A stretch of DNA of 64,000 nt from Mycobacterium innocens (GCF_900566055.1 NZ_UPHQ01000104.1:1-64000); one strand, 5' to 3'; counted from the first letter of the stretch, positions 8,461 to 19,637 are shown. Program-made: numbers and translations. Notes: generated by a model from the letters alone, not told the origin.

Positions 8461-8892
8461 ATGGCCTCCGTTGAGATGACCGCCGACGTCCCGATGACTC
8501 CCCACGGCACCTGGGAACACGTCTCCAATCTGTCGGAGTTGGGCGATTGGCTGGTGATCCACGAGGGATGGCGCAGCGAGCTGCCGGAGGAACTGAGCGA
8601 GGGCATCGAAATCGTGGGGGTGGCCCGGGCCAAGGGCATGCGCAACCGGGTCACGTGGACGGTGACCAAATGGGACCCGCCGCACGAGGTCGCGCTGTCC
8701 GGCTCCGGAAAGGGCGGCGCCAAGTACGGCGTTACCCTCACGGTCACGCCGACCAAGGTCGGGTCCAGCCTCGGCTTGCGCCTCGAGCTGGGCGGTCGTG
8801 CGTTGTTCGGGCCGGTGGGTTCGGCGGCTGCCCGAGCCGTCAAGGGCGACGTGGAAAAGTCGCTGCAGCAGTTCGTCGAGCTGTATGCCTAG
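8461..8892 (+). CDS. SRPBCC/polyketide cyclase-like protein (Rv1546-like)
   Basis: A 143-residue protein with the START-like helix-grip pattern of the SRPBCC superfamily. An N-terminal strand and helix ([18 protein letters not shown]) are followed by a run of beta strands ([19 protein letters not shown]) and a long C-terminal helix ([20 protein letters not shown]). Such folds bind hydrophobic ligands. No catalytic residues are recognisable and the ligand is unknown. The ATG is fixed by the -10 box six bases upstream. Confidence 0.8.
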   Translation: MASVEMTADVPMTPHGTWEHVSNLSELGDWLVIHEGWRSELPEELSEGIEIVGVARAKGMRNRVTWTVTKWDPPHEVALSGSGKGGAKYGVTLTVTPTKVGSSLGLRLELGGRALFGPVGSAAARAVKGDVEKSLQQFVELYA

Positions 8893-8944
8893 CGACCACA
8901 AGACACACTCTGCGACACGCCCGAAAGCCGTCGGTGCTCAGTCA

Positions 8945-8950
8945 TAGACT
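8945..8950 (+). promoter_or_regulatory. Putative -10 box TAGACT of dnaE1
   Basis: TAGACT is nine bases before ATG 8960, so transcription would begin within about three bases of the start codon. No ribosome binding site is seen between them, in keeping with a near-leaderless mRNA. Confidence 0.4.
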
Positions 8951-8959
8951 GGCGTCCCT

Positions 8960-11900
8960 ATGAGCGGTTCATCTTCGCGGTCCTTCGTGCACCTGCATAA
9001 CCACACCGAGTACTCGATGCTGGACGGTGCCGCGAAGATCAACCCCATGCTGGCCGAGGTCGAGCGGCTGCAGATGCCGGCGATCGGGATGACCGATCAC
9101 GGAAACATGTTCGGCGCCAGCGAGTTTTACCACTCGGCGACACGGGCCGGGATCAAACCGATCATCGGTGTCGAGGCGTATATCGCGCCCGCTTCTCGTT
9201 TTGATACCCGGCGCATCTTCTGGGGCGACCCGAGCCAGAAGGCCGACGACATCTCGGGAAGCGGCTCCTACACCCACTTGACGATGATGGCCGAGAACGC
9301 CACCGGCCTGCGCAACCTGTTCAAGCTGTCGTCGCTGGCCTCCTTCGAGGGCCAGCTGAGCAAGTGGTCGCGCATGGATGCCGAGCTCATCGCCGAGCAC
9401 GCCGAGGGAATCATCATCACCACCGGCTGTCCCTCGGGTGAGGTGCAGACCCGCCTTCGCCTCGGCCAGGAGCGTGAGGCGCTGGAGGCGGCGGCCAGAT
9501 GGCGCGAGATCGTCGGCCCGGACAACTACTTCCTCGAGCTGATGGATCACGGGCTGACCATCGAACGGCGGGTCCGCGAGGGACTGCTCCACATCGGCCG
9601 CACCCTCGACATTCCACCGCTGGCCACCAACGACTGCCACTACGTGACCCGCGACGCGGCCCACAACCACGAAGCGCTGCTGTGCGTCCAAACCGGCAAG
9701 ACCCTGTCGGACCCCAATCGCTTCAAGTTCGACGGCGACGGCTACTACCTCAAGTCCGCCGCCGAGATGCGCCAGATCTGGGACGACGAGGTCCCCGGCG
9801 CCTGCGACTCCACGCTGCTGATCGCCGAGCGGGTGCAGTCCTACGCCGACGTGTGGACGCCGCGTGACCGGATGCCCGTCTTCCCGGTTCCCGACGGCCA
9901 CGACCCCGCGTCCTGGTTGCGCCACGAGGTGGCCGCGGGGCTGCGCCGACGGTTCCCCGACGGACCGCCCGACAGCTACGTCGCCCGCGCGGAATACGAG
10001 ATCGATGTGATCTGCGCCAAGGGTTTTCCGTCCTACTTCTTGATCGTCGCCGACTTGATCGGCTACGCGAAGTCGGTGGGCATCCGCGTCGGACCGGGCC
10101 GCGGCTCCGCCGCCGGCTCCCTGGTCGCCTACGCCCTGGGTATCACCGACATCGACCCGATACCGCACGGTCTGCTGTTCGAGCGGTTCCTCAACCCCGA
10201 ACGCACGTCGATGCCCGACATCGATATCGACTTCGACGACCGCCGACGTGGTGAGATGGTGCGCTACGCCGCCGACAAGTGGGGCCACGACCGGGTAGCT
10301 CAGGTCATCACCTTCGGCACCATCAAAACCAAAGCGGCGCTGAAGGACTCGGCCAGAATCCACTACGGCCAACCCGGCTTCGCGATTGCCGACCGGATCA
10401 CCAAGGCGCTGCCGCCGGCCATCATGGCCAAGGACATTCCGCTGTCGGGCATCACCGATCCGGCCCACGAGCGATACAAGGAAGCCGCGGAGGTTCGCGG
10501 CCTGATCGAAACCGACCCGGACGTCCGCACCATCTACCAGACCGCACTCGGCCTGGAAGGCCTGATCCGCAACGCCGGCGTGCACGCCTGTGCGGTCATC
10601 ATGAGCAGCGAGCCGCTGACCGAGGCCATCCCGCTGTGGAAGCGGCCGCAGGACGGCGCCATCATCACCGGCTGGGACTACCCGTCGTGTGAGGCGATCG
10701 GCCTGCTGAAGATGGACTTCTTGGGTCTGCGCAACCTGACGATCATCGGCGACGCGATCGACAACATCAAGGCCAACAAGGGAATTGACCTCGACCTGGA
10801 ATCGGTGCCGTTGGACGACAAGCCCACCTATGAACTGCTGGGCCGCGGCGACACCCTGGGTGTGTTCCAGCTCGACGGCGGGCCGATGCGCGACCTGCTG
10901 CGCCGCATGCAGCCCACCGGCTTCGAAGACATCGTCGCGGTGCTCGCCCTGTACCGCCCCGGCCCGATGGGTATGAATGCCCACAGCGACTACGCCGACC
11001 GCAAGAACGGCCGGCAGGCGATCAAGCCGATCCACCCGGAGCTGGCGGAACCCCTCGAGGAGATCCTGGCCGAGACTTACGGCCTCATCGTCTACCAAGA
11101 GCAGATCATGCGTATCGCGCAGCGGGTGGCCAGCTACTCGCTGGCCCGAGCCGACATTCTACGCAAGGCCATGGGCAAGAAGAAGCGCGAAGTACTGGAA
11201 AAGGAGTTCGAAGGCTTCTCCGACGGCATGAAAGCCAACGGCTTCTCGGCAGGCGCCATCAAGGCGCTGTGGGACACCATCCTGCCGTTCGCCGACTACG
11301 CGTTCAACAAATCGCACGCCGCCGGCTACGGGCTGGTCTCCTACTGGACGGCCTACCTCAAGGCCAACTATCCGGCCGAATACATGGCCGGCCTGCTGAC
11401 CTCGGTGGGCGACGACAAAGACAAGGCCGCTGTTTATCTGGCCGACTGCCGCAAGCTGGGCATCACCGTCTTGCCGCCGGACGTCAACGAGTCCGGGCTG
11501 AACTTCGCGTCGGTTGGCGAGGACATCCGCTACGGCCTGGGCGCGGTGCGGAACGTCGGCGCCAACGTCGTCGGCTCGCTGATCCAAACCCGCAACGACA
11601 AAGGCAAATTCACCGACTTCTCGGACTACCTGAACAAGATCGACATCTCGGCGTGCAACAAGAAGGTCACCGAGTCGTTGATCAAAGCGGGGGCGTTCGA
11701 CTCGCTGGGCCATGCTCGCAAGGGTCTCTTCCTGGTCCACACCGACGCGGTGGACTCGGTGCTGGGCACCAAGAAGGCCGAGGCGATGGGGCAGTTCGAC
11801 CTGTTCGGCGGCAACGACGACGGGACCGGCACCGCGGACCCCGTGTTCACCATCAAGGTCCCCGACGACGAGTGGGAGGACAAGCACAAGCTGGCCCTGG

Positions 11901-12511
11901 AACGGGACATGCTGGGGCTGTACGTGTCCGGGCATCCGCTCAACGGGGTGGCACACCTGCTGGCCGGCCAGGTCGATACCGCAATTCCGGCGATCCTGGA
12001 CGGTGATGTGCCCAACGACGCCCAGGTGCGGGTGGGCGGCATTCTGGCGTCGGTCAACCGACGGGTCAACAAGAACGGAATGCCTTGGGCCTCGGCGCAA
12101 TTGGAAGACCTCACGGGTGGAATCGAGGTGATGTTCTTCCCGCACACCTATTCCAGCTACGGCGCCGACATCGCCGACGACGCCGTGGTGCTGGTCAACG
12201 CCAAAGTCGCGATCCGTGACGACCGGGTTTCGTTGATCGCCAATGAGCTTGTGGTGCCCGATTTTTCCAACGCCCAGGCGCAGCGGCCGCTGGCCGTCAG
12301 CCTGCCTACCCGGCAGTGCACCTTCGACAAGGTGACGGCGCTCAAGCAGGTGCTGGCGCGTCATCCCGGCACCTCGCAGGTGCACTTGCGGCTCATTAGC
12401 GGGGACCGGATCACCACGCTGGAGCTCGATCAGTCGCTGCGGGTGACGCCCTCGCCGGCATTGATGGGGGACCTCAAGGAGCTGCTCGGTCCGGGATGCC
12501 TGGGCGGTTAG
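8960..12511 (+). CDS. dnaE1: DNA polymerase III alpha subunit (replicative)
   Basis: Main replicative DNA polymerase, 1183 residues. The PHP domain opens the protein ([15 protein letters not shown], metal-binding HxH) and keeps [10 protein letters not shown] and PLATNDCHY, so it should be the active proofreading exonuclease known for mycobacterial DnaE1. The polymerase catalytic Asp motif PDIDIDFDD is near residue 420, with [10 protein letters not shown] before it. [11 protein letters not shown] and [10 protein letters not shown] follow. [10 protein letters not shown] near 945 is the beta-clamp motif; an OB fold ([14 protein letters not shown]) comes after it. It is convergent with the next gene, with seven bases between stops. 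Confidence 0.97.
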   Translation: MSGSSSRSFVHLHNHTEYSMLDGAAKINPMLAEVERLQMPAIGMTDHGNMFGASEFYHSATRAGIKPIIGVEAYIAPASRFDTRRIFWGDPSQKADDISGSGSYTHLTMMAENATGLRNLFKLSSLASFEGQLSKWSRMDAELIAEHAEGIIITTGCPSGEVQTRLRLGQEREALEAAARWREIVGPDNYFLELMDHGLTIERRVREGLLHIGRTLDIPPLATNDCHYVTRDAAHNHEALLCVQTGKTLSDPNRFKFDGDGYYLKSAAEMRQIWDDEVPGACDSTLLIAERVQSYADVWTPRDRMPVFPVPDGHDPASWLRHEVAAGLRRRFPDGPPDSYVARAEYEIDVICAKGFPSYFLIVADLIGYAKSVGIRVGPGRGSAAGSLVAYALGITDIDPIPHGLLFERFLNPERTSMPDIDIDFDDRRRGEMVRYAADKWGHDRVAQVITFGTIKTKAALKDSARIHYGQPGFAIADRITKALPPAIMAKDIPLSGITDPAHERYKEAAEVRGLIETDPDVRTIYQTALGLEGLIRNAGVHACAVIMSSEPLTEAIPLWKRPQDGAIITGWDYPSCEAIGLLKMDFLGLRNLTIIGDAIDNIKANKGIDLDLESVPLDDKPTYELLGRGDTLGVFQLDGGPMRDLLRRMQPTGFEDIVAVLALYRPGPMGMNAHSDYADRKNGRQAIKPIHPELAEPLEEILAETYGLIVYQEQIMRIAQRVASYSLARADILRKAMGKKKREVLEKEFEGFSDGMKANGFSAGAIKALWDTILPFADYAFNKSHAAGYGLVSYWTAYLKANYPAEYMAGLLTSVGDDKDKAAVYLADCRKLGITVLPPDVNESGLNFASVGEDIRYGLGAVRNVGANVVGSLIQTRNDKGKFTDFSDYLNKIDISACNKKVTESLIKAGAFDSLGHARKGLFLVHTDAVDSVLGTKKAEAMGQFDLFGGNDDGTGTADPVFTIKVPDDEWEDKHKLALERDMLGLYVSGHPLNGVAHLLAGQVDTAIPAILDGDVPNDAQVRVGGILASVNRRVNKNGMPWASAQLEDLTGGIEVMFFPHTYSSYGADIADDAVVLVNAKVAIRDDRVSLIANELVVPDFSNAQAQRPLAVSLPTRQCTFDKVTALKQVLARHPGTSQVHLRLISGDRITTLELDQSLRVTPSPALMGDLKELLGPGCLGG

Positions 12512-12518
12512 CGCCCCG

Positions 12519-14946
12519 TCACCCGCCACATCGCAGCGCGAAAAGTTCCGGATGGACCATGTCCAACGGCCCTGTCATGGCGGGCCATCCGTGCCCATGG
12601 GCGACGTCGTCGGTGGCATAGACGAGCACGTTCTGCCGGTACCACCACTCGCACCGGGTGTCCCACCACAGCCGGCTGCGGAGGAGGTCGTAGGGCCGGT
12701 AGCCGTGGGTGGCGAACAGCGCCGCCCAGAAGCTCGGCCACCTCTCGTTGACATGCCCGGTTCCGCCCTGGCCGGGGATCGCCGCCGAAAAGACGATCAC
12801 GTCGCCGTGTCGACAGAGGCTGTCGACGAGCGTCTGGGCGGCCTCCGGCGGCAGGTGCTCAGCCACTTCAAGGCATGTGACCAGGTCGAATCGACGATCC
12901 AGGTCCAACGGGGTGGTCAGGTCATGGTCGATGAAGCGGTCGGCGGGGATGCATAGCTGAGTGCGCGGGACATATTCGCCGTCCACTCCGATGGCGTCGG
13001 CGCCGCTGTCCAGCCAGGTCGCAACCCAACCGCCGACCCCACAGCCAACGTCGAGGACCGAGCTGGGCCGGGTCAGCTCGGCCAACATCGGCACCATTAC
13101 CGTGGCGGAGGCGGACGATCCCGCGGCCTGCCCGTCGTAGAACGCCGGTGTATAGAGCGTGGTTTCGCTACCGTCGCCGGCGATGCAGAGCACCTCGTCG
13201 AGGCTGGCCGTGCGCATCCCTGCCGCCCTCGCCCGCCGCCCGAGTTCGGCGATCAGATCCGGGTCCGTGCCGTCCACTCCGCTCGCTCGATCCAGTCGTG
13301 CGGTGTCGAACATCGCCGGGCCGTGCGCAACCTCCTCGGTGAGCAGGTATCGGCCGGCGTCGGGTGTTCGGCGCACCGCCTGCTCGGGCGCGCTGGCGCC
13401 CGTCAGCTTGACCGCGTCGGCGAGGTTGATGCCCACCTGATACACCTGCGGTTCGGCTTCGAGCACCGCCGTGAGGCGGGTGATCAGGCTTTCGGGTGCG
13501 AAGAATCGCCAGCCCCGGCCCAGGTGTAGCCAGAACCGTGCGTCGATCTGGGCGCGGATTTGCCCGAGCTGAGCGCCGATGCGAACAACGTCGAGGAATT
13601 CGTAACGCTGACACAGTGTTTCGCGATCCGGGCCGGACAAGCCGGCATCGACGACCAGGAAGCGCCCGACCCGCGAGACGTCGCTGCAGCAGCGCAGAAA
13701 TGAGTTCAGCGTCTGCTCGGTGGCAGCGAGATCCGGCCCGGCGATCAGACTGACGACCACCCCGGCGTTGGGATGGCCCGGGCGCGGCGGGGACGCCAGC
13801 AGCGGGGGATCGGGGTAGGTGGACGCTGCCTCGATCATCGTCGGCGCGCAGATGTCGCAGTTTTCCGCGATCCGTTGGCGCTCGTTCTCCGGGAGGTCGG
13901 ATCGGGCCAGCACGCGCCGCCACAGCGAGAACGCCTCGGCGTGCTTGCCGATCCAGGACGCGCACACCGCTTGTTCGTCGGCTATCCGCCAGTTGTAGAT
14001 GTCGGCGCGGACAAACAACATGTCCTGGTCGGGGAACGGGATCTCGGCGGCACGCTTGGCGAACTCGTAGCCGAGCTGGTAGCACCCATCGGTGCGGTAC
14101 CGGGCGGCGATGGCAAACAATGACTCGGCTCGGGTGGGCCGAAACTCCCAGGCCCGCAGGTAGGCGTCGCGCACGTCAGGCCACGGTTCGTTGAGCTCGC
14201 CCATCGACACCGCGACCCGCCACAACGCGTAGTAGGTCTCCTCCTCCCAGCCGCCCATCTCGGCTCGGCGCGCATACCACGTGCGCGCGTTGGCGAAATC
14301 GCCAAGGTCGTAGTAGCTCTGGGCCAAATAAAAGACCGACCGCGCGTCCGCGGGGTTGCGCTCAACCTCGGCCAGCAACAGATCACGGTCGCGCATACTT
14401 CTGCCCAGACAAGTTGCGGGCACCGCGTTGACGATCTTCGATGTGGTACTCGCCCTCCAGGCGCGCCTCCACGCAGCAGTCGAAGTCCCACATCGGGGCC
14501 TCGTGAGTGACGCCCACCCACCGCACCCGCAGCCCGTCGCGGAACAATTGCGAGCGATAGTAGCCGTGGGCATTGCACAGGTAGCGCACCCAGTAGACGT
14601 CGGCACCGAGGCCCGCGAAATCGGGTGTGCCCACCAGCAAGTCGTCGGCATCGACCACCCAGACGTAGTCGCCATGGCCCTGGGCCAGGGTCAGCGCCTC
14701 GGTGCGGTTGTCGCCGAAGTTGCGCCACGGGCGTTCGTACAGCTCACCGGGAATGCCGAGCCGGGCCATGTGGTCGCGAATGAGGTCCTGAGTCCCGTCG
14801 TCGGAGCCGGTGTCCACGATCACCCACGAGCTGATGTAGGGCGCCACCGAGTCGAGTGCCTCGGCCACGATGTGTGCCTCGTTTCGCACGATCATGTTGA
14901 GGCAGATCGCCGGCCGCTTCGAGTGCTCTGCCCCTCGGTCGGACAC
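12519..14946 (-). pseudogene. Frameshifted glycosyltransferase-TPR-methyltransferase gene
   Basis: One long gene split by a frameshift near 14385-14393. The first 187 codons are a family 2 glycosyltransferase (ICLNMIVRNEAHIV, VIVDTGSDDGTQ, WVVDADDLLVG with a DxDD metal site) and stop at 14383. The rest continues in the next frame: TPR-like helices (VFYLAQSYYDLGDFANARTWY), a second GT-like region, then a class I methyltransferase (SSVLDVGCGVGGW ... DLVTCLEVAEHL). At the break relatives read KYARDRDLL; here GCGCGC appears to have become GCGC, a two-base loss in a CG repeat. This could be a true null, a phase-variable switch or a sequencing error. GTG 14946 has a -10 box six bases upstream. A transfer role on a cell-surface glycan is inferred. 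Confidence 0.72.
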
Positions 14947-14952
14947 CGCAAA

Positions 14953-14958
14953 ATCGTA
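14953..14958 (-). promoter_or_regulatory. -10 box TACGAT before the glycosyltransferase gene
   Basis: On the minus strand TACGAT is followed by six bases and then GTG 14946, the leaderless pattern. It supports GTG 14946 as the start and suggests that the promoter is still sound although the gene is frameshifted. Confidence 0.45.
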
Positions 14959-15241
14959 CCCAGCGATCGCGCGTCGGGTTGCGGATATGTGCCGCCGGGG
15001 CAGACCTCAAGCAGCCGCTCCGTCCGCGGCGCTGGGGCGCTCGATCCGGGGATGGCCAGTCACACCCATCTTGCCTCTCCAGATTCCTTGATAACCAACT
15101 GAATCCGGCCTGCGCACAGGTCAACCTCGGGTGCGGGCGCCAGGCGCGGGCTTCCATGCCCGGCGATCGCCGACGTACGCTCACCGATGTGAGCGGGCAG
15201 CGCTGATTCGCACACGATGAAGCCGCGAAGGAGAGGGACAG

Positions 15242-16942
15242 ATGACCACGACCGAGCGCCCGGCCACCATGTGCCAGGCATTTCAGCGAACCGCGGCCGT
15301 CGACCCAGATGCGGTGGCACTGCGGACCCCCGGTGGCGCCCAGACGCTGACCTGGCGCGAGTACGCGGACCAGGTGCGTCACGTTGCCGCCGGCCTTGCG
15401 GGTCTGGGGGTCGGGCGCGGCGACACAGTTTCGCTGATGATGGCCAACCGCATCGAGTTCTATCCGCTGGAAGTGGGCGCCCAACACGTTGGCGCCACGT
15501 CGTTTTCGGTCTACCACACGTTGCCCGCCGAGCAGCTGACCTACGTGTTCGACAACGCCGGCACCAAGGTGGTGCTCTGCGAGGAGCAATACGTCGACCG
15601 CATCCGTGCCAGTTGTGCCCCCATCGACCACATCGTCTGCATTGACGGCGCGCCTGAGGGCACCATCTCGGTCGCCGAGCTCTATGCGGCCGCGCCCGCT
15701 GATTTCGACTTCGAGGCGGCGTGGCGCGCGGTCCGGCCCGACGACGTCGTCACCCTCATCTACACATCCGGAACCACCGGGAACCCCAAGGGTGTGGAGA
15801 TGACTCACACCAACCTGCTGTTCGAGGGCTACGCCATCGACGAGGTGCTCGGAATCGAGTTCGGTGACCGGGTCACGTCGTTTCTGCCGTCGGCGCATAT
15901 CGCCGACCGGATGACCGCGCTGTACCTCCAGGAGATGTTCGGCACCCAGGTCACGGTGGTTTCCGACGGCCGCGCCATCGCGGCGGCGTTGCCCGACGTG
16001 CGGCCGACCGTGTGGGGCGCGGTGCCCCGGGTATGGGAAAAGCTCAAGGCCGGAATCGAATTCACGGTCAGCCACGAGACCGACGAGATGAAGCGGCACG
16101 CACTGCAGTGGGCGATCTCGGGCGCCGCGCCCATCCCGAAGGAGACGCTGGGTTTCTTCGCCGGCATCGGCATCCCGATCGCCGAGATTTGGGGGATGTC
16201 CGAGCTGAGCTGCGCGGCCACCGCGTGTCACCCCCGCGACGCGCGGCTGGGCAGCGTCGGCAAGCTGCTGCCCGGGCTGGAGGGCAGGATCGCCGACGAC
16301 GGTGAATATCTGGTCCGCGGCCCGCTGGTGATGAAGGGTTACCGCAAGGAACCGGAGAAGACCGCGGCGGCCATTGATGCCGACGGCTGGCTGCACACCG
16401 GCGACATTTTCGACGTCGACGAGCACGGCTACCTGCGGGTGGTCGACCGGAAGAAGGAGTTGATCATCAATGCGGCCGGAAAGAACATGTCGCCGGCCAA
16501 CATTGAGAACACCATCCTGGCCGCCTGCCCGATGATCGGAGTGATGATCGCGATCGGCGACGGGCGCCCTTACAACACCGCGCTGCTGGTCTTCGATGCC
16601 GATTCGGTCGGTCCGTACGCCGCCCAGCACGGATTGGCCGAAGCCTCGCCCGCGGCCCTGGCCGCCGACCCCGAGGTGATCGCCCGGATCGCGGCCGGCG
16701 TGGCCGAGGGCAACGCCAAACTTTCCCGGGTGGAGCAGATCAAGCGCTTCCGGGTACTGCCCACCTTGTGGGAGCCCGGCGGTGACGAGATCACACTGAC
16801 CATGAAGCTCAAGCGCCGCCCGATCCTTGCCAAGTACGCCGCCGAGGTCGAGGAACTCTACGTGGCCGAGCCGGGACCCGATGTCCACGAACCGGCCGTC
16901 ACGGCGACCGCACAACCGGCATCACTGGGGGAGCGGCGGTGA
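15242..16942 (+). CDS. fadD11: Long-chain fatty-acid AMP/CoA ligase
   Basis: Activates fatty acids to acyl-adenylate and then acyl-CoA. Full length at 566 residues. The AMP-binding signature YTSGTTGNPKG is at about residue 173, GAAPIPKE and WGMSELSCA lie in the middle, GWLHTGDIFDVDE near 380, and VDRKKELIINAAGKN is the C-terminal hinge. In M. tuberculosis H37Rv, as I recall, this gene is split into two pieces; here it is one frame. GGAGAGGG precedes ATG 15242. The last four bases overlap the plsB1 start (GTGA), so the ligase probably feeds acyl-CoA to the acyltransferase. Confidence 0.93.
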   Translation: MTTTERPATMCQAFQRTAAVDPDAVALRTPGGAQTLTWREYADQVRHVAAGLAGLGVGRGDTVSLMMANRIEFYPLEVGAQHVGATSFSVYHTLPAEQLTYVFDNAGTKVVLCEEQYVDRIRASCAPIDHIVCIDGAPEGTISVAELYAAAPADFDFEAAWRAVRPDDVVTLIYTSGTTGNPKGVEMTHTNLLFEGYAIDEVLGIEFGDRVTSFLPSAHIADRMTALYLQEMFGTQVTVVSDGRAIAAALPDVRPTVWGAVPRVWEKLKAGIEFTVSHETDEMKRHALQWAISGAAPIPKETLGFFAGIGIPIAEIWGMSELSCAATACHPRDARLGSVGKLLPGLEGRIADDGEYLVRGPLVMKGYRKEPEKTAAAIDADGWLHTGDIFDVDEHGYLRVVDRKKELIINAAGKNMSPANIENTILAACPMIGVMIAIGDGRPYNTALLVFDADSVGPYAAQHGLAEASPAALAADPEVIARIAAGVAEGNAKLSRVEQIKRFRVLPTLWEPGGDEITLTMKLKRRPILAKYAAEVEELYVAEPGPDVHEPAVTATAQPASLGERR

Positions 16943-18822
16943 CGGCGCGCGAAGCCGGTCGTATTGCGGTGCGAAAGCTGCTGCAGCGCACCGGAATTAT
17001 CGACGAATCGATCACGCCGTTGTCGACCGACCCGCCCGAGGTCGTCCAGTTGCTGGGCACCCCGTGGTACGACGACCGGTTGGCCAGGCTGGCCAACGAG
17101 CTCGGGCGTGATCCGGACAGCGTGCGCGCCGAGGCCGCGGGCTACCTGCGGGAGATGGCGGCCTCGCTCGACGAGCGGGCAGTGGAAGCGTGGCGGGGTT
17201 TCAGTCGCTGGCTCATGCGGGCCTACGACGTGCTGGTCGACGGGGACCAGATCGCCGCGCTGCGCAAGCTGGATCGCAGGGCGACCCTGGCGTTCGCCTT
17301 CTCGCACCGCTCGTACTTGGACGGCTTACTGCTGCCCGAGGTGATCCTGGCCAATCGGCTGTCACCGGCGCTGACCTTTGGCGGCGCAAATTTGAACTTC
17401 TTCCCGATGGGTGCGTGGGCCAAGCGCACCGGGGCCATTTTCATTCGGCGCCAGACCAAAGACATTCCCGTTTACCGGTTCGTGCTGCGCGCCTACGCCG
17501 CGCAGCTGGTGCAAAACCATGCCAACCTGACCTGGTCGATCGAGGGAGGCCGGACCCGGACCGGCAAGCTACGCCCTCCGGTGTTCGGGATCTTGCGCTA
17601 CATAGCCGACGCCGTCGACGAAATCGACGGTCCGGAGGTGTATTTGGTGCCGACGTCCATCGTGTACGACCAGCTGCACGAGGTGGAGGCCATGACCACC
17701 GAGGCCTATGGTGCGGTGAAACCACCGGAAGACTTGCGCTTCCTGATCCGGCTCGCGCGCCAGCAGGGTGAACGGCTCGGCCGTGCCTACCTGGACTTCG
17801 GCGAGCCGCTGCCGCTGCGCAAACGCCTCGAGGAGTTGCGGGCCGACGAATCGGGGACCGGGACCGAGATCGAACGCATTGCCCTCGACGTGGAACACCG
17901 CATCAACCGTGCCACGCCGGTCACGCCGACCGCGGTGGTCAGTCTGGCGCTGCTGGGTGCTGACCGCTCGCTGTCCATCAGCGAGGTGCTGGCCACGGTG
18001 CAGCCGCTGGCCAGCTACATCGCGGCGCGCCACTGGTCGGTGGCCGGCGCGGCGGATCTGACGAACCGCTCCACGATCCGATGGGCCCTGCACCAAATGG
18101 TGGCGTCGGGGGTGGTGAGCGTCTACGAGGCCGGTACCGAAGCGGTGTGGGGCATCGGCGAGGACCAGCATCTCGTCGCCGCGTTCTATCGCAACACCGC
18201 AATCCACATCTTTGTCGACCGTGCGATCGCGGAGATGGCGTTGTTGGCGGCCGCAGAGATCTCCGAACGTTCCGGGAATGGTTCCGTGTTACCGGCTACC
18301 GTGCGCGACGAGGCGCTGCGGCTTCGCGAGCTCCTGAAGTTCGAGTTCCTGTTCTCGGCGCGTGCGCAGTTCGAGAAGGACCTCGCCGACGAAGTCCGGC
18401 TGATCGGGCCGGTGGAAGACACCACCAAGGCGGCCACCGCGGAGCAGGTGCGGCGGCTGCTGGAGTCGGCCGATCTGCTGCTCGCGCATCTGGTGTTGCG
18501 GCCGTTCCTGGACGCCTACCACATCGTTGCCGACCGGCTGGCCGCCTGCGAAGACGACGTGTTCGACGAGCAGGCGTTTCTTGCCGAGTGTCTGCAGGTG
18601 GGCAAGCAGTGGGAATTACAGCGCAGAATTGCCAACGCCGAGTCGCGGTCGATGGAGCTTTTCAAGACCGCACTTCGACTGGCTCGCCATCGTGAGCTGG
18701 TGGACGGAGCCCCCGACTCCGACTCCCACGACATCGCCCAACGGCGGCGTGAATTCGCCGACGAGATCGCGACGGCCATACGGCGGGTCAACGCGATCGC
18801 CGAACTGGCCAGAACTCGGTGA
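16939..18822 (+). CDS. plsB1: Glycerol-3-phosphate 1-O-acyltransferase
   Basis: Makes lysophosphatidic acid from acyl-CoA and glycerol 3-phosphate, the first step of phospholipid and triacylglycerol synthesis. The protein has 627 residues. The acyltransferase blocks are in order: HRSYLD (HX4D) near residue 124, GAIFIRRQTKD, WSIEGGRTRTGKL and YLVPTSIVYD. The long C-terminal half is usual for PlsB. It starts at GTG 16939, overlapping fadD11. The frdABCD fumarate reductase genes that I recall next in M. tuberculosis are absent; a small membrane gene on the other strand follows after seven bases. Confidence 0.93.
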   Translation: MTAREAGRIAVRKLLQRTGIIDESITPLSTDPPEVVQLLGTPWYDDRLARLANELGRDPDSVRAEAAGYLREMAASLDERAVEAWRGFSRWLMRAYDVLVDGDQIAALRKLDRRATLAFAFSHRSYLDGLLLPEVILANRLSPALTFGGANLNFFPMGAWAKRTGAIFIRRQTKDIPVYRFVLRAYAAQLVQNHANLTWSIEGGRTRTGKLRPPVFGILRYIADAVDEIDGPEVYLVPTSIVYDQLHEVEAMTTEAYGAVKPPEDLRFLIRLARQQGERLGRAYLDFGEPLPLRKRLEELRADESGTGTEIERIALDVEHRINRATPVTPTAVVSLALLGADRSLSISEVLATVQPLASYIAARHWSVAGAADLTNRSTIRWALHQMVASGVVSVYEAGTEAVWGIGEDQHLVAAFYRNTAIHIFVDRAIAEMALLAAAEISERSGNGSVLPATVRDEALRLRELLKFEFLFSARAQFEKDLADEVRLIGPVEDTTKAATAEQVRRLLESADLLLAHLVLRPFLDAYHIVADRLAACEDDVFDEQAFLAECLQVGKQWELQRRIANAESRSMELFKTALRLARHRELVDGAPDSDSHDIAQRRREFADEIATAIRRVNAIAELARTR

Positions 18823-18829
18823 ACCGCGG

Positions 18830-19060
18830 TTAGCGCTGGGCCGGCGTCAGCACCTTCAACACCAGGCCGACCACGATTCCCACTGCGGCGGCGCCCAGCA
18901 CAGCCGCGGCTGCACTCATGGTCACCACCCCGAGCAGTACCAGGGCGGCGAACCCGGCGATCACGGCGAACAACTTGTGCCGCGGCCAGGGCACACCCGC
19001 GATCAGCACGTTCGCATTATTCGGGGCGGCGAACGAACGCAATCGTTCGGCTGTGGTCAT
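18830..19060 (-). CDS. Small two-span membrane protein, unknown function
   Basis: A 76-residue protein with a short polar N-terminus (TTAERLRSFAAPNNANV) and two hydrophobic segments (KLFAVIAGFAALVLLGVV and AAVLGAAAVGIVVGLVLKVL). No family recognised. The start is supported by a TATCCT -10 box six bases upstream of the ATG. It is convergent with plsB1. Confidence 0.65.
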   Translation of the reverse strand: MTTAERLRSFAAPNNANVLIAGVPWPRHKLFAVIAGFAALVLLGVVTMSAAAAVLGAAAVGIVVGLVLKVLTPAQR

Positions 19061-19066
19061 GAATTC

Positions 19067-19072
19067 AGGATA
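19067..19072 (-). promoter_or_regulatory. -10 box TATCCT before the small membrane gene
   Basis: On the minus strand TATCCT, then six bases (an EcoRI-like GAATTC), then ATG 19060. Leaderless spacing. Confidence 0.5.
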
Positions 19073-19186
19073 CCGTTACTTTGATTTCGGGTAACCGAAG
19101 TTGAGATCGGAGCTTCGGGGCGGCGGCGACAGCGGCCGGATCGCCTCGCGAGTCCTGGACGCCGCGGCGGCTCGAGCATGCCTCTC

Positions 19187-19192
19187 TAGAGT
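19187..19192 (+). promoter_or_regulatory. -10 box TAGAGT before the Ddn-like gene
   Basis: TAGAGT lies seven bases before ATG 19200, so the transcript would start at or next to the ATG. This also argues against the in-frame upstream codon at 19101. Confidence 0.5.
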
Positions 19193-19199
19193 GGTGCTT

Positions 19200-19637
19200 A
19201 TGCCGTTAGATGGTGAATACGCGCCCAGCCCCCTCGACTGGTCGCGCGAACAGGCCGACAAGTACTCGGAATCAGGCGGGACCGAAGGCGCAGAACTCAA
19301 GGGCAAACCCGTCGTTTTGTTGACCACCGTCGGGGCCAAGACCGGCAAACTGCGCAAGACGCCGCTGATGCGGGTGGAGCATAACGGCGAGTACGCAGTC
19401 GTCGCCTCGTTGGGCGGGGCCCCGCAGGACCCGGTGTGGTACTACAACGTCAAGAAGAACCCGCGGGTCGAGCTTCGGGATGGCACTGTCACCCGTGACT
19501 ACCAGGCCCGTGAGGTATTCGGCGACGAGAAGGCCACGTGGTGGGACAGGGCCGTGCAAGCCTGGCCGGACTACGCCGAATACCAGAAAAAGACCGACCG
19601 CCAGATCCCGGTGTTCGTGCTGACGCCGGTGAGCTGA
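19200..19637 (+). CDS. F420-dependent nitroreductase/quinone reductase family protein (Rv1558-like)
   Basis: A 145-residue split-barrel protein of the Ddn family, which uses reduced deazaflavin F420 to reduce quinones and, in Ddn itself, nitroimidazole prodrugs. Family marks are [38 protein letters not shown] and NPRVELRDG. The N-terminus ([19 protein letters not shown]) fits the orthologue. The substrate is unknown. It is followed 33 bases later by ilvA. Confidence 0.88.
   Translation: MPLDGEYAPSPLDWSREQADKYSESGGTEGAELKGKPVVLLTTVGAKTGKLRKTPLMRVEHNGEYAVVASLGGAPQDPVWYYNVKKNPRVELRDGTVTRDYQAREVFGDEKATWWDRAVQAWPDYAEYQKKTDRQIPVFVLTPVS

Noticed and set aside
8969..11098. 709-codon open frame on the strand opposite dnaE1
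   Set aside because: It is a GC-rich antisense shadow of dnaE1 with no domain; the plus-strand polymerase is certain.
14744..16915. 723-codon minus-strand frame across fadD11
   Set aside because: Its residues mirror the codon pattern of fadD11 and part of the glycosyltransferase; no recognisable motif.
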